Source: Algivirga pacifica
GTDB lineage: Bacteria; Bacteroidota; Bacteroidia; Cytophagales; Flammeovirgaceae
NCBI RefSeq assembly: GCF_039543525.1
Contig: NZ_BAABJX010000047.1
Span: 1 to 26,346 of the forward strand
Length of the DNA stretch: 26,346 nucleotides
Direction of reading: 5' to 3'
Made by a program: the position numbers and the translations under genes
Shown: positions 20,101 through 25,753 of the stretch, piece by piece
Numbering within the stretch: the stretch's first letter is position 1
How the letters are laid out: every line of letters begins with the position of its first letter
Notes under the pieces: generated by a model
Databases searched by the model: none
The model's input: the letters and a program-made list of their open reading frames with translations, nothing else
What the model was told of the DNA's origin: nothing

Positions 20101-21776
20101 TTCCTGCTTTTGCATCCCAAGATGCAGGGCAGAACAAAAAATTAGGGGTAGCAAATCAAGACGCTTATAACTATCATTATGATGCCATAGGCAATCTGAT
20201 TGCGGATAAATCCGAGCGATTACGTATTTATTGGAATGTGGACGGAAAGGTAGCTCGCACCGAAAAGTACGAAACGGCTGATGCTCTTTTTGATGGAAAT
20301 GGACAGGTGATTACCTCTACGAATACAGATGAATTATTAGCCACTACGACCTATATCTACGACGCTTCCGGAAACCGTATCAGCAAGGAGGTAAGTGCTG
20401 GAGAACAAACAACGCTTACCCAGTATGTAAGGGATGCTTCTGGTAATGTGATGGCGATCTATCAGGATGATGACTTGAAGGAATTACCACTTTATGGAAG
20501 CAGCCGATTAGGAATTTACAGACCTGACAGTACTACAAATGTACTTAAGGTAGGAGAAAAATATTATGAGCTAAGCAACCATTTAGGAAACGTCTTGGCT
20601 ACGGTTACCGATAAAAAAACGTATAATGGGGAAATGTTTGAGGCAGAGGTTGCATCTCTTTCAGACTATTACCCTTTTGGCCAGCAAATCCAAGCCCGCA
20701 GCTTTACCACCGATGCCTATCGCTATGGGTTTAATGGGAAAGAAAAAACATCTGAAATTCTTGAAGGAAGTTATGATTTTGGTGCTAGAATTTATGATGC
20801 TAGAATTGGTAGATGGTGGAGTGTAGATCCTGAAAAAGCCCGAGCACCAGACCTGACTCCTTATCGATTTGGTTTTAATAATCCAATACGATATTTGGAT
20901 CCAGATGGCAAATGGGAAACAGATGGTCATTATTGGACCGTATATTTAATTGCTCTAATGTTGGAAATACCAAATGCTGCTGAAATTGCATACTATGCTG
21001 AACTTCCAGATTCAGAGATGCATGCTGATTATGCTTGGATGAATTATTCATGGGCGTCTCCTTTTCATCAAGAGCAAACACATGCTTTGACAGGTAGTAG
21101 CGATAGATTTTTAGAACAATCCATTACAGCTTCTTCATTGAGAGTGGTGGGTTATGGAAATAATAAAGAGTTTGGTCGTTTATTACATAGGTATGGAGAT
21201 ACCTATGCACACAGTAGAATGGATGGTTCTGGTATGTATGGCAAAAAAATTAATTTGTCAGATTCAAAGTTTTCATTGCCATATACAGATGAACATAAGA
21301 GTGTTCACGGCCCTAGACCAGATTATATTTATGAAAGACCGGAATTATATAAGGAATATGTAGAAGCTTTACATTATGAGCTAAGTAATAATCATTCTTA
21401 TAGGTTGGGAGCTTTAGCATGGCGACAGGCATTTGCAAAATGGGAAAATGGAGGAAAACAGATTTTTGATAGACTCCTTTCTTATGCTTCAGAAAATCAA
21501 GTATCCTTAATAGGAATTATCAATTACGAAGTCGCAAACTATAAAAAAGAGAATTCCTTCATGGTACATTACATACAACATACTCCCAATTCTTGGATTT
21601 TTCCTATAGGGTTTGCTGGTGATGGGACAGAAACCTTTACTCCTCATTTGGAGCATATAGAGAATACAGAAAAGTATTTAAAAAGTAAGGGGGTGTCTTA
21701 CTCCACAGAAAAAATATACAAGGATACGGCTCAGCATGGTAAAATTTACACAGGAACTAAATTTCATATCAAATGA
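14127..21776 (+). CDS. Main Rhs polymorphic toxin with Sec signal and variable C-terminal toxin
   Basis: The ATG at 14127 gives a compact signal peptide (MTNITRLFFALIVLLLWINS, then AWAQ); a TTG at 14094, preceded by AAAGGAG, is an alternative with 11 more residues. In nucleotide order: an N-terminal beta module (to about 14990); a DUF6443-like stretch (15000-15190, YYDGSMRNRQSV to LPAPAED); a CxxC-containing domain (about 15780-15990); the Bacteroidota Rhs mark HPEYCHYLNC (16206-16235); a LamG/concanavalin-like domain (about 16980-18060, ending FIGSIKDIKVWN); YD repeats (18450-20400) with an inserted beta-stack segment around 18935-19080; and the core SNHLGNV ... YPFGQQ ... RYGFNGKE ... DPDG (20575-20910). 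The last about 285 residues are the toxin. It contains LLHRYGDTYAHSR, SVHGPRPDYI and RPELYKEYVEALHYEL, a His/Asp-rich helical pattern like zinc-dependent phospholipase C or S1/P1-type hydrolases; this activity is inferred. The immunity gene overlaps by ATGA. Confidence 0.88.
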   Translation: MTNITRLFFALIVLLLWINSAWAQNSNNLELEVVRPYKLSDYNLYNGKQFRFWDGTYAQGQYQLGIALRYRQGLSTIQEEEWSYSLDFDLKEDKNGEVTDLGSYTLSVSNNISQSLIIPKDENGTPNIIEYHNDFVSQSSRFIVEIIGVSDHLPEEMLENLYLEGRIYRDYQLQDTQTLDIAHSTVLDDSDNSYYQINWGYREGIAAYDLEWVFVDSREQEVDEQELFANGEAVRVRVSQQYYRIPKSYAKGKIYYRLRGVGKHKDNENQPVVGSWTTPVSISVAEGIQEDMVWQTITSYAEDGKQKQVVSYYDGSMRNRQSVTNLSTEGKVMIAEAFYDEVGRANLTVLPAPAEDNTLNYHTDFNVLNADGTLQANSGAGNYYSQDNLDPFKPHANGKFYTETVYKNDNTGRVREQGGLGEAFQIGGEHTTRYYYTTPSKEELARLFGEDNLGKISFYQKQVVIDPNGQISLSYLDGQGRVIATALSGDAPKALDAISTVPPSPLVVDLSAANEIISENKVTSLAKIFNENVGTAHQIRFTFTGSSTTIGEECTNCEYDLEVYVYDPDGYEIEHKVYPVDKATCTDDSPFNTSFSFTAEKVGEYTIKKNIEVMEGGMSWSTYRDEYLTAHASEQVLTQTEENALIENCTYPIVTEGIDDYSGIVQELYASSCDRILNKLKEDAEKKGIEVEYHPEYCHYLNCLQEATDTYEEKQKLTKVGLTWESGASGFGVRTASASVEDVVDAIIANDQYFAGGRGKDPYGEQRDILPTGEMYKRLFTMYTYGEEEYTLEEMLSYNPNVGVVGTVEGEEVLLLYEGLTTETEKSERKWQLLAQQYIKAKQAIKDEVNAYLASCEEGCACSYVEGGVIEKPISTPEWDPVTGMSSPEQMRQQVEKDINEKISSEIDLAKIKAGLDEPLYPFDELQGFQSLEDWSFVRDSLVADSLMVEENCEEKTITLEQSEQLLKLDGQSIIEAEDFNFNLEKGFTFTAHVDWDESESESQKRYPIFYTPQLGLYIEKTASNIKQLVFRYGSYTTTVPITQSAESNCGHQVAISAKTLLNTEYLKVDFYWDGALLASKKLGARYLFREGLYNRGIKIGGGRSAIEEEDDTPIKTYDGSYTWEPSNYEKEAFQMQVDYFTSGLRKDANGKYYVYKGEPFNVSATISRVSTTECVEDRIVLQEDPMRTKDNVQGTVLYGATTTVNNGYIFGTPTKETGIYSVEVDLNCGCLVTYGGDENWGYIRLHRGSEKTQELIQVEVKERPLTVGDEMFIGSIKDIKVWNAPLSKSQLFYAAFQHAEAELPMKEELLAIWRANEGSNRRINNLVRSGVDASIMGSVNWIENPCKDTGSMTYTTCDYSISPALQADFERLNTLKEENCQEETRMTLLSQKRDKVREDAFQEYQQNKANHCLYSIEEEKKKFTFKETFTDTYNSSIYHYTLYYYDQAGNLVQTVPPEGVNLDDNSGNHSLFTQYRYNTLNQIVWQSSPDGGITEFAYDSKGRLRFSQNAQQKLEGKFSYTRYDALGRVIESGEARDTTLEASDLIDELLEYVDIPEYPQKEETELTTITHTNYDSYISNEYQSLAVNKVLSSTTLPEQTLVQQDIRVEGTSSVRRGETVTLTAGNSIVLLPGFTAVEGSYFTAEIEEEILPNRPLISSMSPNAEKMNFDDNNLRGRVAWVERLATEEAEPVLTLYAYDIHGNVRHLAQQLPGLEARHITYDYDLISGNVNEVTYQPGSYDMLKHRYSYDADNRITQVETSRDGYIWQTDATYEYYLHGPLKRIELGHQKVQGLDYYYTLQGWIKGVNQPKGVTAVLGKDGEVNGEHTMIPSDQLAYMLGYYDGDYEAAGGSILANQTDLWNKSASILNGEKGLYNGNISWMVTDLPFLDKLQETTNKSANAMLYKYDQLHRIKEAQSAGSYTDAVSQEVGSLSNNLKSSYTYDANGNLQTLERHNNEGDLDNDLEYIYDQTKKNRLLQVKNSGAEVVTKIPAFASQDAGQNKKLGVANQDAYNYHYDAIGNLIADKSERLRIYWNVDGKVARTEKYETADALFDGNGQVITSTNTDELLATTTYIYDASGNRISKEVSAGEQTTLTQYVRDASGNVMAIYQDDDLKELPLYGSSRLGIYRPDSTTNVLKVGEKYYELSNHLGNVLATVTDKKTYNGEMFEAEVASLSDYYPFGQQIQARSFTTDAYRYGFNGKEKTSEILEGSYDFGARIYDARIGRWWSVDPEKARAPDLTPYRFGFNNPIRYLDPDGKWETDGHYWTVYLIALMLEIPNAAEIAYYAELPDSEMHADYAWMNYSWASPFHQEQTHALTGSSDRFLEQSITASSLRVVGYGNNKEFGRLLHRYGDTYAHSRMDGSGMYGKKINLSDSKFSLPYTDEHKSVHGPRPDYIYERPELYKEYVEALHYELSNNHSYRLGALAWRQAFAKWENGGKQIFDRLLSYASENQVSLIGIINYEVANYKKENSFMVHYIQHTPNSWIFPIGFAGDGTETFTPHLEHIENTEKYLKSKGVSYSTEKIYKDTAQHGKIYTGTKFHIK
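20674..20747 (+). repeat. Rhs core crossover segment, copy in the main gene
   Basis: This segment encodes FGQQIQARSFTTDAYRYGFN and the following GKE. It is nearly identical at DNA level to segments at 22328-22400, 24267-24339 and 26295-26346. Upstream of 20674 the main gene shares nothing with those copies, and downstream of 20747 it diverges sharply from them, so these limits mark the likely exchange region. Confidence 0.85.
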
Positions 21777-22120
21777 GAAAGGTCATTATATATATAATAA
21801 CGATTCTTATTGGGATATTTACTGTTCCATTCTTTTATATGTTAATATTTTTGGAACACGAAGGTAATAAAGTTGGTGTAATAAATATGATAGGATTGAT
21901 GTATGTATATGGAATAAGTGCTCCATTAATATACTTAACATTTTTTATTCCTAATAAATGGAGTTCTTTCTTTCCGCTTATTATCTATATCATATTTATT
22001 CTTTTCACATTACCATATAATATTGATCCAGATGATCAAAGCGCCACAGAGGCTTTATATCTAGCTGCCTTATATGCGCTAGTATTTGGAATACTTTTTT
22101 ATAAGAAAAGGAATCGTTAA
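21773..22120 (+). CDS. Predicted membrane immunity protein for the active Rhs tip
   Basis: The 115-residue product overlaps the rhs stop codon by ATGA (21773-21776), the classical arrangement for translationally coupled toxin and immunity genes. It is very hydrophobic, with about four membrane segments (residues about 4-27, 37-57, 65-80 and 91-107), an acidic loop (NIDPDDQS) before the last segment, and a basic C-terminal tail (YKKRNR). A membrane-embedded immunity protein suggests that the cognate toxin acts on the envelope or enters through it, consistent with the phospholipase-like look of the tip. The family was not recognised; the role rests on position and topology. Confidence 0.7.
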   Translation: MRKVIIYIITILIGIFTVPFFYMLIFLEHEGNKVGVINMIGLMYVYGISAPLIYLTFFIPNKWSSFFPLIIYIIFILFTLPYNIDPDDQSATEALYLAALYALVFGILFYKKRNR

Positions 22121-22150
22121 GGGTTTTCTGCCGATGAAATAATCTCCCTA

Positions 22151-22214
22151 TTCAAAGAATTCAGCTTTGCAATACTATTTTGATAGGCTCAATAGCGGCA
22201 AAGCGCTCTTTGAA
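22151..22214 (+). other. Conserved stem-loop in spacer copy 1
   Basis: TTCAAAGA at 22151-22158 pairs with TCTTTGAA at 22207-22214. After a small asymmetric bulge, GCTTTGC at 22164-22170 pairs with GCAAAGC at 22198-22204. The loop is about 27 nt. Position 22159 (A) opposite 22206 (C) is unpaired here but is G-C in the other two copies. Confidence 0.75.
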
Positions 22215-22269
22215 CAAGCTGTTTTACAGCAAAGCATATTAAACATTTGCGTGTTTCTAAGAATTCCCC

Positions 22270-22303
22270 AAGCCTCCCCACACCAAGTAGGGAGGCTTTT
22301 TTT
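22270..22303 (+). terminator. Intrinsic terminator after the main Rhs-immunity pair
   Basis: AAGCCTCCC (22270-22278) pairs with GGGAGGCTT (22290-22298), with an 11-nt loop and a run of T through 22303. It closes the active operon just before the first displaced Rhs tip and would block readthrough into it. An in-frame TGA at 22303-22305 also separates the displaced frame from anything upstream. Confidence 0.85.
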
Positions 22304-22305
22304 GA

Positions 22306-23304
22306 TCCCCTACGCCCCATACAAATTCTTTTGGCCAACAAATCCAAGCCCGCAGCTTTACCACCGATGCCTATCGCTATGGATTTAATGGAAAAGAGAA
22401 TGACAAGGACTTTGGTAATGCACAGTTAATTCAGGACTACGGCTTTCGCTTGTATAATCCGGGGATTGGGAAGTTCTTGAGTGTGGATCCGCTGACCAAG
22501 GAATATCCTTGGTATACGCCTTATCAGTTTGCGGGGAATAAGCCGATTCGATTTATTGATTTGGATGGAGCGGAAGAATATGATCCTTATAATGATATGG
22601 TGGACCCCTACTTGACTGCAAGGTTAGTTAAAACGGCAATTTATGACATAAAACATGCCTTACAAAATACTGGTGCTCGAATTTTAACTTCTGAATATAG
22701 ATTTCGATACAAAAAGAATGAGAGTAATGAAGAAATTTTTGAGACAGAAGTATATAAAATCGAAACTAATTCATGGATAGATATAGCTAAAGACCATGGT
22801 TCTGCTATAATGGATGTGTTCACCGTCTCTTCTTTTGGTAATAGAAAATTAGATGCAACTGAATTTTTCTCCAAAAATGGATCAAAAAATCAATTTGTTA
22901 GAAGTACAAAAGAATTATTTTCAAATTTAATGCCTGATAAATTAGCTGATGAATTAAGATCTGCAGAGAATCTAGGTATAGTACCACATAATGTAAATAA
23001 AAATGGAAATATAGATAATGTATTAAAAGTAGATGATGGTGTAATTAAATGGGCTGTATTAGAGAATGGAGAATTTATGATGATGCCTAAACATAAAAAT
23101 GGTATTGAAGTATATCATCCTGTTTTATCAAAAGGCAAGAATGTTTTAGCAGCTGGAGAGGGAACGATTGCTGGTGATGCCGATTTAGGCTACTATATTC
23201 TTGAGTTTAACAACTACAGCGGACATTTTCGACCATCACAAGAAAGTTTAGATATAGGTAAAGAAGTATTAAAGGAGAATTTAAAAACTCTAAATGAATT
23301 CTAA
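22306..23304 (+). CDS. Displaced (orphan) Rhs C-terminal toxin cassette 1, no start codon
   Basis: The open frame begins after a stop at 22303-22305. There is no ATG or GTG before the conserved core; the first start-like codon is a TTG at 22450 inside it. The frame encodes the Rhs core end (FGQQIQARSF, RYGFNGKEND, YNPGIGKFLSVDP, FAGNKPIRFIDLDG), then a toxin region of about 240 residues. The C-terminal part has a pattern I recognise from other polymorphic toxins: HPVLSKGKNVLAAGEGTIAG, then ILEFNNYSGHFRPSQESL. Its biochemical activity is unknown to me. It follows a terminator and lacks signal peptide and start, so it is probably a silent tip that becomes functional when recombined into the main rhs gene. 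The linked immunity gene overlaps its end by 11 bp. Confidence 0.75.
   Translation, partial: SPTPHTNSFGQQIQARSFTTDAYRYGFNGKENDKDFGNAQLIQDYGFRLYNPGIGKFLSVDPLTKEYPWYTPYQFAGNKPIRFIDLDGAEEYDPYNDMVDPYLTARLVKTAIYDIKHALQNTGARILTSEYRFRYKKNESNEEIFETEVYKIETNSWIDIAKDHGSAIMDVFTVSSFGNRKLDATEFFSKNGSKNQFVRSTKELFSNLMPDKLADELRSAENLGIVPHNVNKNGNIDNVLKVDDGVIKWAVLENGEFMMMPKHKNGIEVYHPVLSKGKNVLAAGEGTIAGDADLGYYILEFNNYSGHFRPSQESLDIGKEVLKENLKTLNEF
22328..22560 (+). repeat. Rhs core crossover segment with extended core, cassette 1
   Basis: Positions 22328-22400 match the main gene segment at 20674. Homology to cassette 2 (24267-24499) continues without length change to the IDLDG codons, about 230 bp, whereas the main gene diverges after the first 73 bp. 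Confidence 0.85.
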
Positions 23305-23845
23305 AATGAGTAAGGATCAATTATCAGTAAATCAATTAATCCGTAAATCTCCTAACGATGTACATCGTTGGTTAAATTCACTTAAGACAACAGATATCAA
23401 GAAGATGGATTTTAATTTCTTACTACTAGCTGACATATCTAAACAGAATATGCTGAAAAGTAATGCTGTTGAGTGGGGGTACGTAGCATTAAGGATATAT
23501 GAGATTTTATCAGAGATCTCAGATAGATATGAGGAAAAAAATTACTACAAAAAGTCATCAATGTATTGTAGGGTTACTTCAATCCTTACATTCGGGCATA
23601 AACAGAATGATATTCTACTAGACTCTAATATTATTAAAGATTGGTTATTTGAAGACTTACAAGGCTCTGTAGAAGAGCTTCGTAAATTAGCATTAGAGTG
23701 GAAAAAGCTTGATATCTCAATCATTAGATATTTAAAGGAACTTAAAATTAAGTTAGGCATGATACATCAATTAATAGAGGCTAATGAATTAAAAAGCTCA
23801 AAGGAAATACAAAAATGGCAAGAAATCTATCAACTTTTACCTTAA
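23294..23845 (+). CDS. Predicted immunity protein of cassette 1
   Basis: The 183-residue product starts at an ATG overlapping the end of the cassette 1 toxin by 11 bp, which suggests coupled translation once the tip is expressed. It is predicted to be soluble and almost wholly helical (for example ISKQNMLKSNAVEWGYVALR and DLQGSVEELRKLALEWKKLD), with no signal peptide or membrane segment, so it is probably cytoplasmic. The family was not recognised. Immunity function is inferred from its place directly behind a toxin C-terminus. Confidence 0.65.
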   Translation: MNSKMSKDQLSVNQLIRKSPNDVHRWLNSLKTTDIKKMDFNFLLLADISKQNMLKSNAVEWGYVALRIYEILSEISDRYEEKNYYKKSSMYCRVTSILTFGHKQNDILLDSNIIKDWLFEDLQGSVEELRKLALEWKKLDISIIRYLKELKIKLGMIHQLIEANELKSSKEIQKWQEIYQLLP

Positions 23846-24084
23846 TCAAGTGACTTAGGTTTATTGTGTAGACTTGCAACAAAAAAGTGAAGAATCAGTT
23901 AAACTAGGTATAGTTCCCCCATTTTTCGGACTGCATTCTAAATCAATAATTTCGTAAATTGCAGTACCCGCTCGTACACAATATATTATGTTCTCATAGA
24001 TAATGAGAAGCCTAACTAGCAGCAGTTAATCGTCTAAAAAAGATAGCTTAAGGGTTTCCTTGGGCCAAGGATGGCGAAAGTACC
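23846..24084 (+). other. Non-coding stretch with a possible IS remnant
   Basis: This 239-bp stretch separates the cassette 1 immunity gene from spacer copy 2; the other two immunity-to-spacer gaps are only 25 and 10 bp. It has no convincing gene on either strand. A segment at about 23909-23933 (TAGTTCCCCCATTTTTCGGA) resembles the end of IS3-family elements, and ACTGCA (23930-23935) is inverted at 23960-23965. It may be a decayed insertion or the remains of another cassette. Confidence 0.35.
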
Positions 24085-24089
24085 CCCTA

Positions 24090-24153
24090 TTCAAAGAGTT
24101 CAGCTTTGCAATACTGCTCCGATAGGCTCAATAGCGACAAAGCGCTCTTTGAA
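24090..24153 (+). other. Conserved stem-loop in spacer copy 2
   Basis: TTCAAAGAG (24090-24098) pairs with CTCTTTGAA (24145-24153), and GCTTTG (24103-24108) pairs with CAAAGC (24138-24143), with a 4-nt versus 1-nt bulge between the two helices. The G at 24108 and C at 24138 are the pair that is A-T in copy 3. Confidence 0.8.
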
Positions 24154-24208
24154 CAAACAGTTTTGCAGTAAAGGATATTAACCATTTACGTGTTTCTAAG
24201 AATCCTCC

Positions 24209-24243
24209 AAACCTCCCACACCACCAAGTAGGGAGGCTTTTTT
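24209..24243 (+). terminator. Intrinsic terminator before cassette 2
   Basis: AAACCTCCC (24209-24217) faces GGGAGGCTT (24231-24239) with one mismatch, followed by a T run through 24243. It is homologous to the terminators at 22270 and 26236. The TTG at 24242 that could formally open cassette 2 lies inside its T tract. Confidence 0.8.
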
Positions 24244-25234
24244 GCCCCCTACGCCCCATACAAATTCTTTTGGCCAGCAAATCCAAGCCCGCAGTTTTAC
24301 CACCGATGCCTATCGCTATGGGTTTAATGGGAAAGAAAATGATAAAGACTTTGGCAATGCACAGCTAATCCAAGACTACGGCTTTCGCTTGTATAATCCG
24401 GGGATTGGAAGGTTCTTGAGTGTGGATCCACTGACCAAGGAATACCCTTGGTATACGCCTTATCAGTTTGCGGGAAATACTCCTGTGCAGGCAATAGACC
24501 TGGATGGGCTAGAAGAGTATCATTACCTCTTTACAAAAGAGAATGGTAAACCAATCATTACTTTTTCTCACGAAAGTGATGTCTATGCTGTAGATACTAA
24601 ATTATGGAGTGCTGGCGACCCTATTCCTGAAGGAGAGCAGTATTATATTCTCCATCATGAAGATGCTTACTGGGGAGATAAAACTTGGGAGTTTTCCTCT
24701 TATCAGGAACTGATGGGAGTGGAAGATATCTCCGACTTAGGAGCTCCCAGGGAGATGAAAAGGGAAGCAATGGTGAATATTGCAATGTCTTTTCAGCCTC
24801 CTGGAGGGATTAGGATGCAAGGTATCAATAATAAAGCGAAAGGCTTTAGAATAAAAGGACCTGGAGCAGCAGGGAAGGGGAGCATTAAGCCCGATAAATA
24901 CATCATTTATCATTATACAAGTAAAAAAGGCTATAACGCTATTCGATCAGGGAAAGATATCACATTTAAAGTAATGGGTAACAGCAAAAATGGAAGGGCT
25001 GTTTGGTTTTCTTCAGATTCTCCTGATTTTTTGAAAAATCATAAAAATACAGTAAAAAAACGATTAGGTGTAACGCGTGAAAAATCAGAGTATTATTTTA
25101 AAATTGAGATGACCGCTGAAGAGTATAAGAAGTTAGGTAGACTGAAAGGAGACAGAGGTGAGCATATTTATAAAAGTGAAGTAAATATTTCTATTCCTAA
25201 AGATAGAGTAGAAATGGGTAAAACGAATTTTTAA
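24242..25234 (+). CDS. Displaced Rhs toxin cassette 2, HYD1-type ADP-ribosyltransferase
   Basis: The only early start is a TTG at 24242 within the terminator T run, so normal expression is doubtful and the frame is probably a silent tip. It encodes the Rhs core end (FGQQIQARSF, RYGFNGKEND, YNPGIGRFLSVDP, FAGNTPVQAIDLDG), then a linker with FQPPGGIRMQG. The C-terminal about 110 residues start YIIYHYTSKKGYNAIRSGKD and continue with GRAVWFSSDSPDF and YYFKIEMTAEEY. The HYT-S-x-x-G-Y-x-x-I signature fits the Tox-ART-HYD1 family of ADP-ribosyltransferase-like polymorphic toxins, predicted to transfer ADP-ribose from NAD to a cytoplasmic target. The target is unknown, and family membership rests on motif memory. 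The immunity gene begins 1 bp after the stop. Confidence 0.75.
   Translation: MPPTPHTNSFGQQIQARSFTTDAYRYGFNGKENDKDFGNAQLIQDYGFRLYNPGIGRFLSVDPLTKEYPWYTPYQFAGNTPVQAIDLDGLEEYHYLFTKENGKPIITFSHESDVYAVDTKLWSAGDPIPEGEQYYILHHEDAYWGDKTWEFSSYQELMGVEDISDLGAPREMKREAMVNIAMSFQPPGGIRMQGINNKAKGFRIKGPGAAGKGSIKPDKYIIYHYTSKKGYNAIRSGKDITFKVMGNSKNGRAVWFSSDSPDFLKNHKNTVKKRLGVTREKSEYYFKIEMTAEEYKKLGRLKGDRGEHIYKSEVNISIPKDRVEMGKTNF
24267..24499 (+). repeat. Rhs core crossover segment with extended core, cassette 2
   Basis: This segment is homologous to 22328-22560 over its full length, and to 20674-20747 of the main gene over its first 73 bp. Confidence 0.85.
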
Positions 25235-25235
25235 A

Positions 25236-25730
25236 ATGACAGGATTAGATTATATACTATACCGGGATTATTCCATAGACAGACAAAAAGTTTTAGAGAA
25301 ATTTCATAAAAAACTTAAGTCTATATGGCCAAGTGCTTTGAAAGAGGAGTGGGAAGATCCGACCTCAAGTAAAGATAAGGTTGAGTTGTTTTTCTCTAAA
25401 GATAAAGACATGTATGAAAGACATGATGAATTTGGGTTTTATCCTGATGAAAATGGAGAGTCATGTTTTCTTATTGTAGCAGTAAAGAAGAATAATATTG
25501 ATGAAAAGGTTATTTCTACTTATGAAGATGGATCTTTGAGTGGAGAAATAGATATTAAGTTATCTAAACTTCAGGAATGGACAATCGTGTTACCAGAGAG
25601 ACTTACTGAAAATAATTTTTCTTCCAAAATATATCATCTATTGTTAGAATCAATAGATGATCAAATATCTAACAGGTTAGCTAAACCTGTTCAGTATTAT
25701 ATTAACAAAGGCATCAAAGATAGGGAGTAA
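25236..25730 (+). CDS. Predicted immunity protein to the HYD1-type toxin
   Basis: The 164-residue product starts 1 bp after the toxin stop. It is soluble and acidic, with no signal peptide. It begins MTGLDYILYRDYSIDRQKVL and has a mixed alpha/beta look (ELFFSKDKDMYERHDEFGFY, ESCFLIVAVKKN, EWTIVLPERL). I do not recognise a family. Its immunity role follows from tight linkage to the toxin. Confidence 0.65.
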   Translation: MTGLDYILYRDYSIDRQKVLEKFHKKLKSIWPSALKEEWEDPTSSKDKVELFFSKDKDMYERHDEFGFYPDENGESCFLIVAVKKNNIDEKVISTYEDGSLSGEIDIKLSKLQEWTIVLPERLTENNFSSKIYHLLLESIDDQISNRLAKPVQYYINKGIKDRE

Positions 25731-25753
25731 ACTTTGTGTCCCTCTGAATAAAT

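Larger units (their letters stand above)
22146..22327 (+). repeat. Inter-cassette spacer, copy 1 (stem-loop plus terminator)
   Basis: This is one of three homologous spacers (also 24085-24266 and 26112-26294) of nearly equal length (182, 182 and 183 bp). It begins CCCTATTCAAAGA, contains a long stem-loop (22151-22214), an AT-rich linker with TTTCTAAGAAT, an intrinsic terminator (22270-22303) and a CATACAAATTC block, and runs directly into the Rhs core segment. It lies 25 bp after the membrane immunity gene, so it also ends the main operon. Short reading frames crossing it are not supported as genes. Confidence 0.88.
24085..24266 (+). repeat. Inter-cassette spacer, copy 2
   Basis: This is the same arrangement as the spacer at 22146: CCCTATTCAAAGAG, stem-loop (24090-24153), AT-rich linker, terminator (24209-24243) and CATACAAATTC running straight into the Rhs core segment. 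Its length to the core is identical to copy 1 (182 bp), despite many substitutions between the copies. Confidence 0.88.

Noticed and set aside
20661..21081. Minus-strand reading frames opposite the Rhs core and toxin
   Set aside because: They are antisense to a well-supported gene and show no recognisable protein features.
22167..22429. Short overlapping reading frames across spacer copy 1
   Set aside because: They run through the stem-loop, terminator and Rhs core in the wrong frame and have no protein-like features.
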